A stretch of 64,000 nt of DNA from Candidatus Binatia bacterium. GTDB taxonomy: Bacteria; Desulfobacterota; Binatia; HRBIN30. Within the stretch, counting starts at the first letter, position 1. Each line of letters begins with the position of its first letter. This document shows, piece by piece, positions 26,142-35,476 of this stretch. Both the position numbers and the translations under genes were made by a program. The notes under the pieces were generated by a model that was given only the letters and a program-made list of their open reading frames with translations, did not search any database and was not told the origin of the DNA. The DNA lies in the NCBI GenBank assembly GCA_026415395.1, contig JAOAHD010000007.1, positions 1,105,972 through 1,169,971 on the forward strand. The letters run 5' to 3'.

Positions 26142-27446
26142 ATGCGGGTGTTAGTGGTAGGAGGCGGGGGGCGTGAACATGCGTTGGCGTGGAAGATCCG
26201 CCAGTCGCCGTTGGTCGAGCAAGTGTACTGTGCCCCGGGAAATGCGGGCATTGCTCAGGTGGCCGAGCTCGTTCCCATTGCGGCAGATGATGTGGCCGGA
26301 TTGCTCCGTTTTGCGCGGGAGCGCGGGATTGATCTCACGGTGGTCGGCCCGGAGCTGCCTCTGACCCTAGGGATTGCGGATGAATTCGCAGCGGCTGGGC
26401 TACGAGTGTTTGGCCCGACCCGTGACGCTGCGCGGCTGGAGAGCAGCAAGGCGTTCGCGAAGGAATTCATGCGGCGGTGGAATGTGCCGACCGGATACTT
26501 CAGCGTGTTTGACTCTCCGGACGAAGCGAAGCGATTTGTTGCCGAAGTGGGTGTGCCCATTGTGGTGAAGGCAGATGGACTTGCTGCTGGCAAGGGCGTG
26601 ATTGTCTGCCACACGATGAAAGAAGCGGAGCAGGCAATCGATGAGATTTTGGTGGCTCGCTTGTTTGGTGACGCCGGCTCGCGGGTGGTGGTTGAAGAAT
26701 ACCTCGAAGGAGAAGAGGTTTCGTTTATTTTGCTCACGGATGGAGTTTCCGTGTTGCCTTTCCCATCCTCGCAAGACCATAAACGGCTGCTTGATGGGGA
26801 CCAGGGCCCCAACACTGGCGGAATGGGCGCGTACTCGCCCACCCCAGCATTGACCCCGGAAATGCAAGCACGGGTAATGGCGGACATTGTGTTGCCCACC
26901 ATCCACGGGCTGAGATCGAGCAAGATCGAGTATTGCGGTGTTTTATACGCAGGTCTGATGCTCACCGAGGGGGGCCCGAAAGTGCTCGAGTTCAACGCCC
27001 GATTCGGTGACCCGGAATGCCAGCCCTTAATGATGCGGTTACAGAGCGACCTCGTCGACTTGCTGTCTGCCTGCGTGGAGGGTAGGTTGCATGACGTTGC
27101 TCCGCTATGGGACGAGCGTGCTGCGGCTTGTGTGGTTTTGGCGGCGGCTGGTTATCCCGGGGCTGTGGAGAAAGGACGCGTCATTTACGGGTTAGACGAG
27201 GCACGTGAGCTCGCCGATGTGATGGTTTTCCACGCGGGCACAGCGCGGCGGCAAGATCACTACGTGACCAACGGTGGACGGGTCCTAGGGGTGACCGCAT
27301 TGGGTCGCGATGTCGCTGATGCTGTAGATCGCGCCTATGCCGCGGTCAGCAGGATCCACTTCGACGGCATGCAATTTCGTCGGGATATTGGCCGACAGGC
27401 GATCAAACGAACCGGGGGTGAGGGACGCTTCGAACATGGCAGGTGA
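26142..27446 (+). CDS. purD: phosphoribosylamine-glycine ligase
   Basis: 434 residues from ATG 26142 (an in-frame GTG at 26127 would add five). It begins MRVLVVGGGGREHALAWK, has the ATP-grasp core VKADGLAAGKGVIV, GEEVSFILLTDG and GPNTGGMGAYSP, and ends in the usual ABC-terminal domain. It ligates glycine to phosphoribosylamine in purine synthesis. The last 11 bases overlap the following tsaC-like gene. Confidence 0.95.
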   Translation: MRVLVVGGGGREHALAWKIRQSPLVEQVYCAPGNAGIAQVAELVPIAADDVAGLLRFARERGIDLTVVGPELPLTLGIADEFAAAGLRVFGPTRDAARLESSKAFAKEFMRRWNVPTGYFSVFDSPDEAKRFVAEVGVPIVVKADGLAAGKGVIVCHTMKEAEQAIDEILVARLFGDAGSRVVVEEYLEGEEVSFILLTDGVSVLPFPSSQDHKRLLDGDQGPNTGGMGAYSPTPALTPEMQARVMADIVLPTIHGLRSSKIEYCGVLYAGLMLTEGGPKVLEFNARFGDPECQPLMMRLQSDLVDLLSACVEGRLHDVAPLWDERAAACVVLAAAGYPGAVEKGRVIYGLDEARELADVMVFHAGTARRQDHYVTNGGRVLGVTALGRDVADAVDRAYAAVSRIHFDGMQFRRDIGRQAIKRTGGEGRFEHGR

Positions 27447-28089
27447 TGAAGCGCCCGATGCGTCGCGTCGCGAGGGGTTTCGCAGGGCCCTGGAACTCGC
27501 CGTGCAAGCGCTGCGAGGGGGAGGAGCGATCGTTTACCCAACGGAAACAGTTTACGCCTTGGGTGTGCGCGCGTTGGACCCAGAGGCTTTGCAATACCTG
27601 GTGGCGCTTAAGGTGCGCGCAGCGAACAAGCCGATTAGTGTTCTCGTGGCCGATCGCGGTATGTTGGATGCGCTTGTTCGCGATGTCCCCCGTGCAGCGG
27701 AGCGGCTGATGCAACATTTTTGGCCTGGTCCGTTGACTTTGGCGCTGCCGGCACGGGAACACGTTCCAGAGGTTTTGACGGGCGGCAGCGGAACAATCGG
27801 CATCCGTATCTCTCCGCATCCACTGGCTCACGAACTTGTGGCTCGCCTCGGCGAGCCAATCACCACTCCGAGTGCCAATCCCGCCGGGGAGCGGCCACCA
27901 ACGACTGCTTCGGCAGCACGCGAGTATTTTGGGGAGGGGGTTACTTACTACCTCGATTGGGGGCCTTGTCCGGGGGAACCTGTGTCGACAGTTGTGGTGG
28001 TGGAGGCTGATCAAGTTGTGCTTGTCCGCCGCGGTGCGATTGCACCGGAGGCAATTGAGCCGGTCGCTGGAGTCCCAGTGGTTGCTTGA
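27436..28089 (+). CDS. L-threonylcarbamoyladenylate synthase (Sua5/YrdC/TsaC family)
   Basis: 217 residues; ATG 27436 overlaps purD by 11 bases. It has GGAIVYPTETVYALG, a K-x-R...KP nucleotide-binding pattern (KVRAANKPISVLV), FWPGPLTLAL and TTPSANPAGE, all standard for the YrdC domain. It makes the threonylcarbamoyl-AMP used for t6A37 modification of tRNA. The length matches the short TsaC form without the extra Sua5 domain. Confidence 0.92.
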   Translation: MAGDEAPDASRREGFRRALELAVQALRGGGAIVYPTETVYALGVRALDPEALQYLVALKVRAANKPISVLVADRGMLDALVRDVPRAAERLMQHFWPGPLTLALPAREHVPEVLTGGSGTIGIRISPHPLAHELVARLGEPITTPSANPAGERPPTTASAAREYFGEGVTYYLDWGPCPGEPVSTVVVVEADQVVLVRRGAIAPEAIEPVAGVPVVA

Positions 28090-28126
28090 GTCGTACTGAA
28101 CTGATTTCAGCAGGAGATTCCGTTCA

Positions 28127-29449
28127 ATGGCAACTGTACGCCCCTTTTGCCCCTATCGATACAATCCCGCGCTGTTCCCTGAATTGGCGGCCTTGGTCGC
28201 GCCCCCGTACGACGTCATTGGTCCAGAGGAGCAAAAGCTCCTGCACCAACGGCATCCGCTTAATGTCGTACGCCTGATCCTGAGCGCTGCAGACGACCCT
28301 TACGAGTCTGCCGCCAAGTTGTGGCAGCAGTGGCGCCAGGAGCATTACATCGTGCAGGAGCCAGAGCCCTGCATCGTGTTTTCCGTGGAGCGGTTTTCGT
28401 TGGGGAAGGAGGTCCGGGAACGAACTGGTGTGTATGCGGCGGTGGGTTTGGAGGCTTTCGGTAGCGGAAAGATTCGGCCTCATGAGCGGACGTTTTCGGC
28501 GCCGAAGGAGGATCGGTTGCGGTTACTGCGGGCGTGCCGGGCAAACCTGAGCCCGATTTTCGGGGTTTACCCAGACCACGCTGGCCTGCTCGAAAGGTTG
28601 CGGGCTTGGTGTGAAAGGCGCAAGCCAGAGATGCGCGTCCTCGACACTCTAGGAACCGAGCACCGACTGTGGTTCATCCGTGAGGCCCGGTGGCATGCTG
28701 CCATTCGGAAGGAGCTTGCCGAGGAGGAAATCATCATTGCCGACGGCCATCATCGGTACGAAACCGCCCTTGCTTACTGCGAAGAGGTCGTGCGCCAAGG
28801 ACAAGATTCGCCTGACGCTGGTCATCGCTTCGTTCTCATGTACCTGACGAGCATGGAGGACCCTGGGTTGGCGGTTTTGCCCACGCACCGTGTGCTTCAG
28901 ACGGTGGCCAATCCCGCTTCTCTACACCAACGGATCGAGCAGCATTTTGAAGTTCGCCAATATCCGCTTGAGCGCGCTGAGGAGTTCTTCCAAGCGTTGG
29001 ACCAAGGGGCCGGACGACACTGTTTGGGATTGGGCTGGGGTGGTTCCCGCAACCTAGAGCTAGCGTTTCTTCGCGACGAAGAAGTGCTGCGCCGCTACGC
29101 GGGCGACTTGGCTCCTGCCGTCCGCGAGCTCGATGTGACCTTGCTCGATCGGGTGGTGTTGCAGGGGTTCGCGGGCATTGTGCCCGACGAGGAGGCACGC
29201 GCCGGAAGGCTTTGGTACACCCATAGCGATCGTGAGGCCGTGGCGGCGTTATCCCAAGGGGCTGCGGCCGTGTTTTTCATGCGCCCACCACGGATGGCCG
29301 ACATTTTGGCTGTGTGTCGGGCGGGCCAGGTGATGCCGCAAAAGTCGACGTACTTTTACCCCAAGCTGTTGAGCGGCCTGCTCTTTCAAGCAGTGGATGA
29401 GCCCTTGCCGCCCGAATCCGCACGAACTCCGGCGCAAATGGCGAGGTAA
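28127..29449 (+). CDS. DUF1015 family protein
   Basis: 440 residues. The N-terminus VRPFCPYRYNP, then APPYDVIGPEE, NVVRLIL, IRPHERTFSAPKEDRL and IADGHHRYETAL are the conserved blocks of DUF1015. Family members include a proposed serine kinase (SerK) in archaea; the bacterial role is unsettled. CAGGAG precedes ATG 28127. The 3' end overlaps the convergent pdxJ by 64 bases. Confidence 0.9.
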   Translation: MATVRPFCPYRYNPALFPELAALVAPPYDVIGPEEQKLLHQRHPLNVVRLILSAADDPYESAAKLWQQWRQEHYIVQEPEPCIVFSVERFSLGKEVRERTGVYAAVGLEAFGSGKIRPHERTFSAPKEDRLRLLRACRANLSPIFGVYPDHAGLLERLRAWCERRKPEMRVLDTLGTEHRLWFIREARWHAAIRKELAEEEIIIADGHHRYETALAYCEEVVRQGQDSPDAGHRFVLMYLTSMEDPGLAVLPTHRVLQTVANPASLHQRIEQHFEVRQYPLERAEEFFQALDQGAGRHCLGLGWGGSRNLELAFLRDEEVLRRYAGDLAPAVRELDVTLLDRVVLQGFAGIVPDEEARAGRLWYTHSDREAVAALSQGAAAVFFMRPPRMADILAVCRAGQVMPQKSTYFYPKLLSGLLFQAVDEPLPPESARTPAQMAR

Positions 29450-30168
29450 CGTCGAACGGTTTCCGCCATGCCGAATTCGAGAGCGTCGGCGACGAGCGCA
29501 TGGCCGATGGACACTTCGACGACCTCAGGAATGACGGCGAGAAAAGGCCCCAGATTGAGCAGATTCAAATCATGGCCGGCGTTCAGTTCCAAGCCCTCGC
29601 GCAAGGCGGCGTCCGCCGCCCGGCGGTAGCGCGCGAGCTCCTGGTCTGCCTCGCCGGCCGCGAAGGCTCGTGCGTAGGGCTCTGTGTACAGTTCGACTCG
29701 CTGTGCCCCTAGAGCCTTGGCCTCCGGCATCACTGCGGGGTCGGGGTCGACGAAGAGGCTGACGCGACAATCAACCTGCTGCAGCGACTCGATGACTCGA
29801 CCAAGCTCAATCTTTTGCGCCCGCGTCATCGACCCCAACGGCCAGCCGTGATCGCTGGTTGCCGCGGAGACCTCGTCGGGTACTAGCGTAGCTTGTTGGG
29901 GTTTCGCGGCTCTGCAGTGTTCAACCAGCCCGTGAAAGGGATTCCCTTCGATGTTGAGCTCGCGATCGGTATAAGTTGCAAGGAGTTCCGCCAGTTCGAC
30001 GACGTCGCCCCGCCGGATGTGACGCTCGTCAGGCCGGGGATGGATGGTGATGCCATGCGCTCCGGCATCCAGTGCGATGCGCGCCAGACGCGTCACGCTG
30101 GGAATCCCGATGTTTCGTGTATTGCGGAGCGTAGCAACCTTGTTGACGTTCACGGAGAGGTAGGTCAT
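29386..30168 (-). CDS. pdxJ: pyridoxine 5'-phosphate synthase
   Basis: 260 residues. Conserved blocks VNVNKVATLRNTR, ITIHPRPDERHI, LNIEGNPF and the later LNAGHDLNLLNL are all present, including the His and Glu residues used in ring closure. It condenses 3-amino-acetone phosphate with DXP to give pyridoxine phosphate. Its 3' end overlaps the DUF1015 gene tail to tail; the thymidylate-synthase-like gene lies 30 bases upstream on the same strand. Confidence 0.95.
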   Translation of the reverse strand: MTYLSVNVNKVATLRNTRNIGIPSVTRLARIALDAGAHGITIHPRPDERHIRRGDVVELAELLATYTDRELNIEGNPFHGLVEHCRAAKPQQATLVPDEVSAATSDHGWPLGSMTRAQKIELGRVIESLQQVDCRVSLFVDPDPAVMPEAKALGAQRVELYTEPYARAFAAGEADQELARYRRAADAALREGLELNAGHDLNLLNLGPFLAVIPEVVEVSIGHALVADALEFGMAETVRRYLAICAGVRADSGGKGSSTA

Positions 30169-30198
30169 TGCCGGAGCCTTATAGCAAACCGGGGCCGC

Positions 30199-31806
30199 TT
30201 ATGGGGCGAAGGAATCGTGTTGCCTTCTTCGCTCTTCGCGTCGTCGTTCGGCCTGCAGCCGCTCAAGCTTGACGTCTTCATGGCTTACGAACTGCATGGT
30301 TGCCGCAAGAGCCCGGTGGCCGGCCTGGTCGGCAATCAGGCGGTGCATTTCCTGGCAAACGCGGCGGTAAACTGGATGTCCCTGCGGTGACGTGCGGAGC
30401 TCGAGGATGTGCATGGCTTCCCGCGCGTTCATATGGAGGTAAAAGCGGATCCGATAGGCAAAGCACAGAGCGTAGGGAGCCACCTCTTCAAGATCGGCGC
30501 GCTGCAGCTTGTGATAAAGCGCACGGGACTGTTCGAGTGCTCTCTCCCACGCGTCCTGGGCCCCGGCCTCAATGATGGCGGTCGGAGTGCCGTAACCGTG
30601 TTCGGGGCTGAAGGGTTGCCACTCGATCGTCAGCATCCGGTGCCGTTGCAGGTCGCGGAATGCACCGTAATCGGTAAGCACATCGAAGCGGTAGGAGGTT
30701 CGCTCGAAGGCCCGTCCTGGCTTATGACGGCGATTGCGCCGCTCGCCCACGTAAGCGCGAAGGACGGCCTCTCGGTCAGCCGCGGTCATGCGCCGGACCA
30801 TTGCGAGCAGTTGGTCGTCCGGCAGGTTTGTGTGGGGGTACATCGCTGCAGCCACCACTTTCACTTCCCCGTCCGGATCGAATTCTGTTAGCGTCACCTC
30901 TGGTCGGGGCTCAGGAGCAATGGAACTGGTAAGCCGACGGGTGACCTCGCGCGTCGCCTCCCGAGTCGCTCGCAAATAGGCGCTCCAGATCTCTCCGCGA
31001 TCTTTCCGGTCCACGCGGCGGAGAAAGGCGGGAATGACCTTTCGGAGTTCTTGGAGAATCAGCTCTGCGACCTTCCGTGCCTCCCCCAAAGGATGCGAGC
31101 GCATCCGTAACAGCAACGCCTCGAAGGCTTGGCCGCTGCCGAAGAGACCGACGTTCGCTTGTGTTGCGGCAGGCAGTAGACCCCGCAGCGTATCGAGGGC
31201 CTTGGCTCGAATGCTGCGGCGGTATACCGGCTCTGCCTCGCCCGGCTCCGGCGGAATGACCTGCCGAAAGTGGTCCTCGATTTTCGGGAGCCACTCTCCA
31301 TACGTGGCAAACAGCATGTCCAAGGTGCGTTCGTACTCGCTGCGCAAAGGATGAGCTTCGAGTTCTGGGGGGATGACGTAGCGCCAACGCCCGTTGACTT
31401 GCGTGTCGTACGCAATGTAGCGCGTCGACTGCTCGAGGTAGGCCATTAAGCGGCCCCACTCCAAAACCTTGGTGACGATATTGGACACCCCTTCACAAGC
31501 CAGATGGACTCCCCCAAGTTGTGCGACCGAGTCGTCTCCGTACTCGTCGAAGACCCGTTCGTAGAGTCGCTCCGCCCGCTCGACACCCACCTCCCCGATC
31601 TCACCGGCCTCTACTTCGTCGAGGAACTCATCCAGAAAGAGTCTTCGCACGGATTTGGGTGACCGCGAGTAGCGAGCGAACAACGCACCTTTGACGACTT
31701 CGGGCAGATTTCGCAATGCGAACACCGGCGCGTCGAGATTTGTGAAGTACGGTGCGAGAGCAGCTCTCTCCGAGCTTGTGAAAACGCAATCATTTTGAGA
31801 GCTCAT
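30199..31806 (-). CDS. tandem ThyX-like (FAD-dependent thymidylate synthase family) protein
   Basis: 535 residues, about twice a normal ThyX (some 220-250). Domain 1 (about 20-260) has GDDSVAQLGG (90-99), EQSTRY (125-130) and LPAATQANVGLFGSGQAFE. Domain 2 (about 300-510) has RAFERTSYRFDV, QRHR (387-390) and an N-x-R-E...LELR block (460-471). The ThyX signature RHR-x2-S-x-NE-x-S-x-RY is split. Domain 1 keeps the ExSxRY half but reads WGR in place of RHR; domain 2 keeps RHR but has lost the second half. ThyX converts dUMP to dTMP with FAD and methylene-tetrahydrofolate; whether this fused form does so is unproven. AGGAGG precedes the start. Confidence 0.8.
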   Translation of the reverse strand: MSSQNDCVFTSSERAALAPYFTNLDAPVFALRNLPEVVKGALFARYSRSPKSVRRLFLDEFLDEVEAGEIGEVGVERAERLYERVFDEYGDDSVAQLGGVHLACEGVSNIVTKVLEWGRLMAYLEQSTRYIAYDTQVNGRWRYVIPPELEAHPLRSEYERTLDMLFATYGEWLPKIEDHFRQVIPPEPGEAEPVYRRSIRAKALDTLRGLLPAATQANVGLFGSGQAFEALLLRMRSHPLGEARKVAELILQELRKVIPAFLRRVDRKDRGEIWSAYLRATREATREVTRRLTSSIAPEPRPEVTLTEFDPDGEVKVVAAAMYPHTNLPDDQLLAMVRRMTAADREAVLRAYVGERRNRRHKPGRAFERTSYRFDVLTDYGAFRDLQRHRMLTIEWQPFSPEHGYGTPTAIIEAGAQDAWERALEQSRALYHKLQRADLEEVAPYALCFAYRIRFYLHMNAREAMHILELRTSPQGHPVYRRVCQEMHRLIADQAGHRALAATMQFVSHEDVKLERLQAERRREERRRQHDSFAP

Positions 31807-31902
31807 CAGATTCCTCCTCTCGAACCGGCCCCACCACCGCGGCCAGGGGCTGGGTTCCGACGCGAAGGCGGTTGCGAAGCAGCGAGGCAGTTCTTCCAGC
31901 TC

Positions 31903-33360
31903 CTACCGCCAGGCAATGGCTTGCACCTCGCAGTATTCGAGCAAACCCCACCTGCTGCCTTCGCGCCCGATGCCGCTTTGTTTAAACCCACCGAACGGAG
32001 TGTGAAGCAAATTGACCGCGCCATTGATGTTCAAGGATCCAGTGCGGATTTTCTTGGCCAGCTCGACGGCTGCAGGCACGTCGGCCGAGTAAATTGCGCC
32101 ACCAAGTCCGTACTCAGAGTCGTTGGCGATACGGATGGCATCGTCCACCTCGTCATAGGGAATCACGGATAGCACCGGACCAAAAATCTCCTCTCGCGCG
32201 ATCCGCATGTCGTTGCGAACATCCGCGAAGATCGTGGGCTCGACAAAGTAACCGCGGTTGATATGGGCCGGACGTTTTCCTCCGGTTACTAGTTTGGCCC
32301 CCTCTCGATGCGCCGAGTCGATGTATTCCTCAATCTGCGCGCGGCGCTCAGCGCGAATGACCGGGCCCATGGTCACGTTCGGGTCTGCTGGATTTCCCAT
32401 GTGCACCATGGCCTGCAGGAAATTTTGGAGTCGCTCCAGCAGCGACTCTTGCCGGTTGCGGGGTACCAGCACGCGCGTGCACATCGCGCAGCCCTGGCCA
32501 GCGTGAAAGAAGGCTGGGGTCAGGGCATACATGGCGTACGCATCGAAGTCGGCGTCGGGAAGAAAAATTGCGGCAGATTTTCCACCCAACTCCAAGTGGA
32601 CACGTTTGAGCGTCGTCGCCGCAGCGGCCATGATGCGCTTCCCGGTAGCGGCGCTTCCCGTATAGCTCACCTTATCGACCAACGGGCTCTCCACCAGGCG
32701 AGCACCAAGTGCTGGACTCTCACCGGTGACGACGTTGAACACGCCGGGCGGGATGTCGCACTGTTCGAACTCCTCGGCGACGACGAGGTCAATCAGCGGT
32801 GCGTAAGGAGAGGGCTTGACGACCATGGTGCAGCCGGCGGCAATTGCTGGCCCAATTTTTTGCACCGTAACGTACAAGGGGAAGTTCCACGTTGGAATGA
32901 GGCCGCAGACGCCCACTGGTTGGTAGACCGCCATCGCGTGGTTTAGCTGGTTCCCGGCTGGCCCAACACTCGCGACCGGGGGCAGCATTTCCTCAAAAGA
33001 AAACTTCTCCGCCCAATCAGCATACTGGGCGAGCAGTGCGAGCGGTGTGTCGACTTGAATCGGGTGGGTAATCCAGGCAGCCCCACCGGTGGTGACCAGC
33101 AAGGAGCGGATCTCCTCCTTGCGCTTTGTTAGACGGTCGACCAACGCTCGCAGCACCTTGGCCCGCTCGCGCGGGGTGGTGCGCCGCCAGGGCCCCGAGT
33201 CAAAAGCCTCCCGCGCTGCGAGGATGGCCGCATCGATGTCCGCGACATTCGCATTCGGAGCGTGGGCGACGACCTCTTCCGTGGCGGGGTTGAGCACCGG
33301 GAACACCCCGTTGCTCGCACTTTGCCAGCGTCCGTTGACGTAAATTCGATCGTAGTTCAT
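31903..33360 (-). CDS. NAD(P)-dependent aldehyde dehydrogenase
   Basis: 485 residues of the classical ALDH fold. Asn159 (PTWNFPLY), Glu257 (LELGGKSA) and catalytic Cys291 (HAGQGCAMC) are present, together with GSAATGKRIM in the cofactor site and the C-terminal FGGFKQSGIGRE. It oxidises an aldehyde to an acid; the substrate cannot be told. GGGAGG precedes ATG 33360. It is divergent from an acyl-CoA dehydrogenase gene, which hints at lipid or alkane-derived aldehydes. Confidence 0.93.
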   Translation of the reverse strand: MNYDRIYVNGRWQSASNGVFPVLNPATEEVVAHAPNANVADIDAAILAAREAFDSGPWRRTTPRERAKVLRALVDRLTKRKEEIRSLLVTTGGAAWITHPIQVDTPLALLAQYADWAEKFSFEEMLPPVASVGPAGNQLNHAMAVYQPVGVCGLIPTWNFPLYVTVQKIGPAIAAGCTMVVKPSPYAPLIDLVVAEEFEQCDIPPGVFNVVTGESPALGARLVESPLVDKVSYTGSAATGKRIMAAAATTLKRVHLELGGKSAAIFLPDADFDAYAMYALTPAFFHAGQGCAMCTRVLVPRNRQESLLERLQNFLQAMVHMGNPADPNVTMGPVIRAERRAQIEEYIDSAHREGAKLVTGGKRPAHINRGYFVEPTIFADVRNDMRIAREEIFGPVLSVIPYDEVDDAIRIANDSEYGLGGAIYSADVPAAVELAKKIRTGSLNINGAVNLLHTPFGGFKQSGIGREGSRWGLLEYCEVQAIAWR

Positions 33361-33481
33361 GCGCGCCTCCCTCGCTTTGCCACCCGCCGGATTCTGCTCC
33401 CATGGCCGCGACGCTGCAAGACACTACCACCCTTGCCGCCTTTCACTCCCGACGGTAGACGAGCGCGCGGGAGTTTTCTCC

Positions 33482-34672
33482 ATGGATCTCCGCTTCAAAC
33501 CTGAACACGAGGAATTTCGCCGCCGCTTGCGTGTTTGGTTGCAGGAGAACCTGCCACCGGGCTGGAGTTCCGGCGCCATACCCAGCTTTGAACGTTTCGA
33601 GGACGAAGTGGCGTTCCTGCGTGAGTGGCAAGCCAAGCTGCATGCTGCGGGCTATGCGGGCATTCTATGGCCCAAGGAGTACGGAGGGGCCGGGCTGGGG
33701 GCAGTAGAGCAGATCATCTTCAACGAGGAGATGGCACGGGCTCAAGCCCCGGAGCTCATCAACAAGGTGGGTGTGCACAACGTTGGTCCAACACTCATAC
33801 GGTACGGCACCGAGGAGCAAAAGCGCCGTTACCTGCCGAAAATTCTCTCTGCGGACGAGATTTGGTGTCAGCTCTTCAGCGAACCTGCAGCCGGCTCCGA
33901 TCTTGCGAGCCTGCGCACGCGGGCGGAACGCGACGGGGACGGGTATCGCCTCAGCGGGCAGAAGGTCTGGACTAGTTACGCTCAGGTGTCGCGTTGGGCG
34001 ATTTGCCTTGCACGCACGGATCCCTCGGCACCAAAGTATCAAGGGATCTCGTACTTCATCGTGGACATGCAAGCACCCGGGATTACGGTTCGGCCCCTGC
34101 GGCAAATCACGGGTAGTTCTGAGTTCAACGAAGTGTTTCTCGATGCCGTCTATGTGCCGCGAGAGAATTTGATCGGGCCTGAGAATGGCGGTTGGCACAT
34201 CGCTATGCACACCTTGGCTCACGAACGTGGCACGGGGTACTTGTTCAAAGAGCAGGTAAAGCATCGCATTGCGGTGAATCGGCTGTTGGCGATCCTGCGC
34301 GAGCGGCAGCGGCGTGGCCAGCCTGTGCATCCGGTGCTTCGGCAAGCGGTAGCCGACGCCTTCATTCGCGTCGAAATCCTGCGCTTCCACAATTACGACA
34401 CCATGGCTCGCTTAGAGCGGGGCGAAGTTCCCGGGCCAGAAACCAGCTTGAAGAAGGAATTTTGGAATCGGTTGTCTCAACAGTTGTACGAGACTGCCAT
34501 GGCGATCCAAGGGCCGTGGGCTCAGCTTTACGGGGACGAGCCCAGAGCAGTGGATGGAGGCCGCTGGCAAAGTTCGTATCTCTACAGCCGGTCGGTAACG
34601 ATCTCCGGGGGAACCTCGGAGATCCAGCTCAACATTGTGGCGCACCGGATGCTCGGCTTGCCGAAAAGTTGA
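33482..34672 (+). CDS. acyl-CoA dehydrogenase
   Basis: 396 residues from ATG 33482. Segments GYAGILWPKEYGGAG, LFSEPAAGSDLASL and GQKVWTSYA are those of the ACAD flavin and substrate site, and SGGTSEIQLNIVAHRMLGLP is the C-terminal family signature. It introduces a 2,3 double bond into an acyl-CoA using FAD. The variant sequence (WTSYAQVSRWAICL) is typical of FadE-like members that act on branched, steroid or aromatic chains, but the substrate is not deducible. Confidence 0.92.
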   Translation: MDLRFKPEHEEFRRRLRVWLQENLPPGWSSGAIPSFERFEDEVAFLREWQAKLHAAGYAGILWPKEYGGAGLGAVEQIIFNEEMARAQAPELINKVGVHNVGPTLIRYGTEEQKRRYLPKILSADEIWCQLFSEPAAGSDLASLRTRAERDGDGYRLSGQKVWTSYAQVSRWAICLARTDPSAPKYQGISYFIVDMQAPGITVRPLRQITGSSEFNEVFLDAVYVPRENLIGPENGGWHIAMHTLAHERGTGYLFKEQVKHRIAVNRLLAILRERQRRGQPVHPVLRQAVADAFIRVEILRFHNYDTMARLERGEVPGPETSLKKEFWNRLSQQLYETAMAIQGPWAQLYGDEPRAVDGGRWQSSYLYSRSVTISGGTSEIQLNIVAHRMLGLPKS

Positions 34673-34792
34673 AGCCATCTTGTGTGGCTCCATGTTCATA
34701 TTCTGCTCTCCCGAAGGAGTTAGCCCAAGCAGCGGCGGCTCCAGGTCTGGAGGCGGCTTGCTGCAGCGGCGGCATCGGCATAAGGAACAAGC

Positions 34793-35476
34793 ATGGAAGT
34801 AGCTCCGGCGCGCCCAGCGGCCACGGTGATTCTCGTTCGCGACGCTCCTCAAGGATGCGAAATTCTCCTAGTGCGGAGAAGTGCTCGGCTGGACTTCCAC
34901 GGCGGGGCGTGGGTGTTCCCTGGCGGGCGAGTGGATACCGTGGATTACCAGCGAGCGCGGAGCGAGGACCCCTTGGAAGCAGCAAAGCACGCCGCGGTAC
35001 GGGAAGCCTGGGAAGAGGCAGGTGTGCGGATCCGGCCGACGGATCTTCGAACCTTTTCCCGATGGGTGACGCCGGTCAACGTGCCAAAACGTTTCGACAC
35101 GTGGTTTTTCCTCGCGCCCGCTTCACCCGAGGCCGTGAGCACGGATGGCGGAGAAATTTCTGACCATCGCTGGCTTGCGCCAACGGCGGCCCTCGAAGCC
35201 CACCATCGTGGCGAAATCGAGCTTCCGGCCCCCACGTTCGTGACGATTACGCAGTTGGGCCGTCCCACGAGCGTGGCAGAGCTCCTGGCCTCAGTCGCAG
35301 GACGAGCAGTCGAATGTTTTGAGCCGGAGCTGTACTTTGTTGCTGGCGGTGCCTGTACCGTTTATCAAGGGGACGTTGCTTACGGGAACGGCGACTTGGA
35401 GCGCGCGGGACCGCGACACCGGCTGTGGATGCTGGATTCCGGATGGCGTTACGAGAGATCGGAGGAAACGGGGTGA
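34793..35476 (+). CDS. NUDIX hydrolase
   Basis: 227 residues. The Nudix box G-x5-E-x7-REUxEExGU is recognisable with AAVREAWEEAGV as its core, preceded by GGAWVFPGGRVD. The large insert before the box and the total length resemble the NUDT7/NUDT19 coenzyme-A-diphosphatase group. It hydrolyses a nucleoside diphosphate linked to another group. The gene ends GTGA and shares those bases with the next start. Confidence 0.85.
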   Translation: MEVAPARPAATVILVRDAPQGCEILLVRRSARLDFHGGAWVFPGGRVDTVDYQRARSEDPLEAAKHAAVREAWEEAGVRIRPTDLRTFSRWVTPVNVPKRFDTWFFLAPASPEAVSTDGGEISDHRWLAPTAALEAHHRGEIELPAPTFVTITQLGRPTSVAELLASVAGRAVECFEPELYFVAGGACTVYQGDVAYGNGDLERAGPRHRLWMLDSGWRYERSEETG

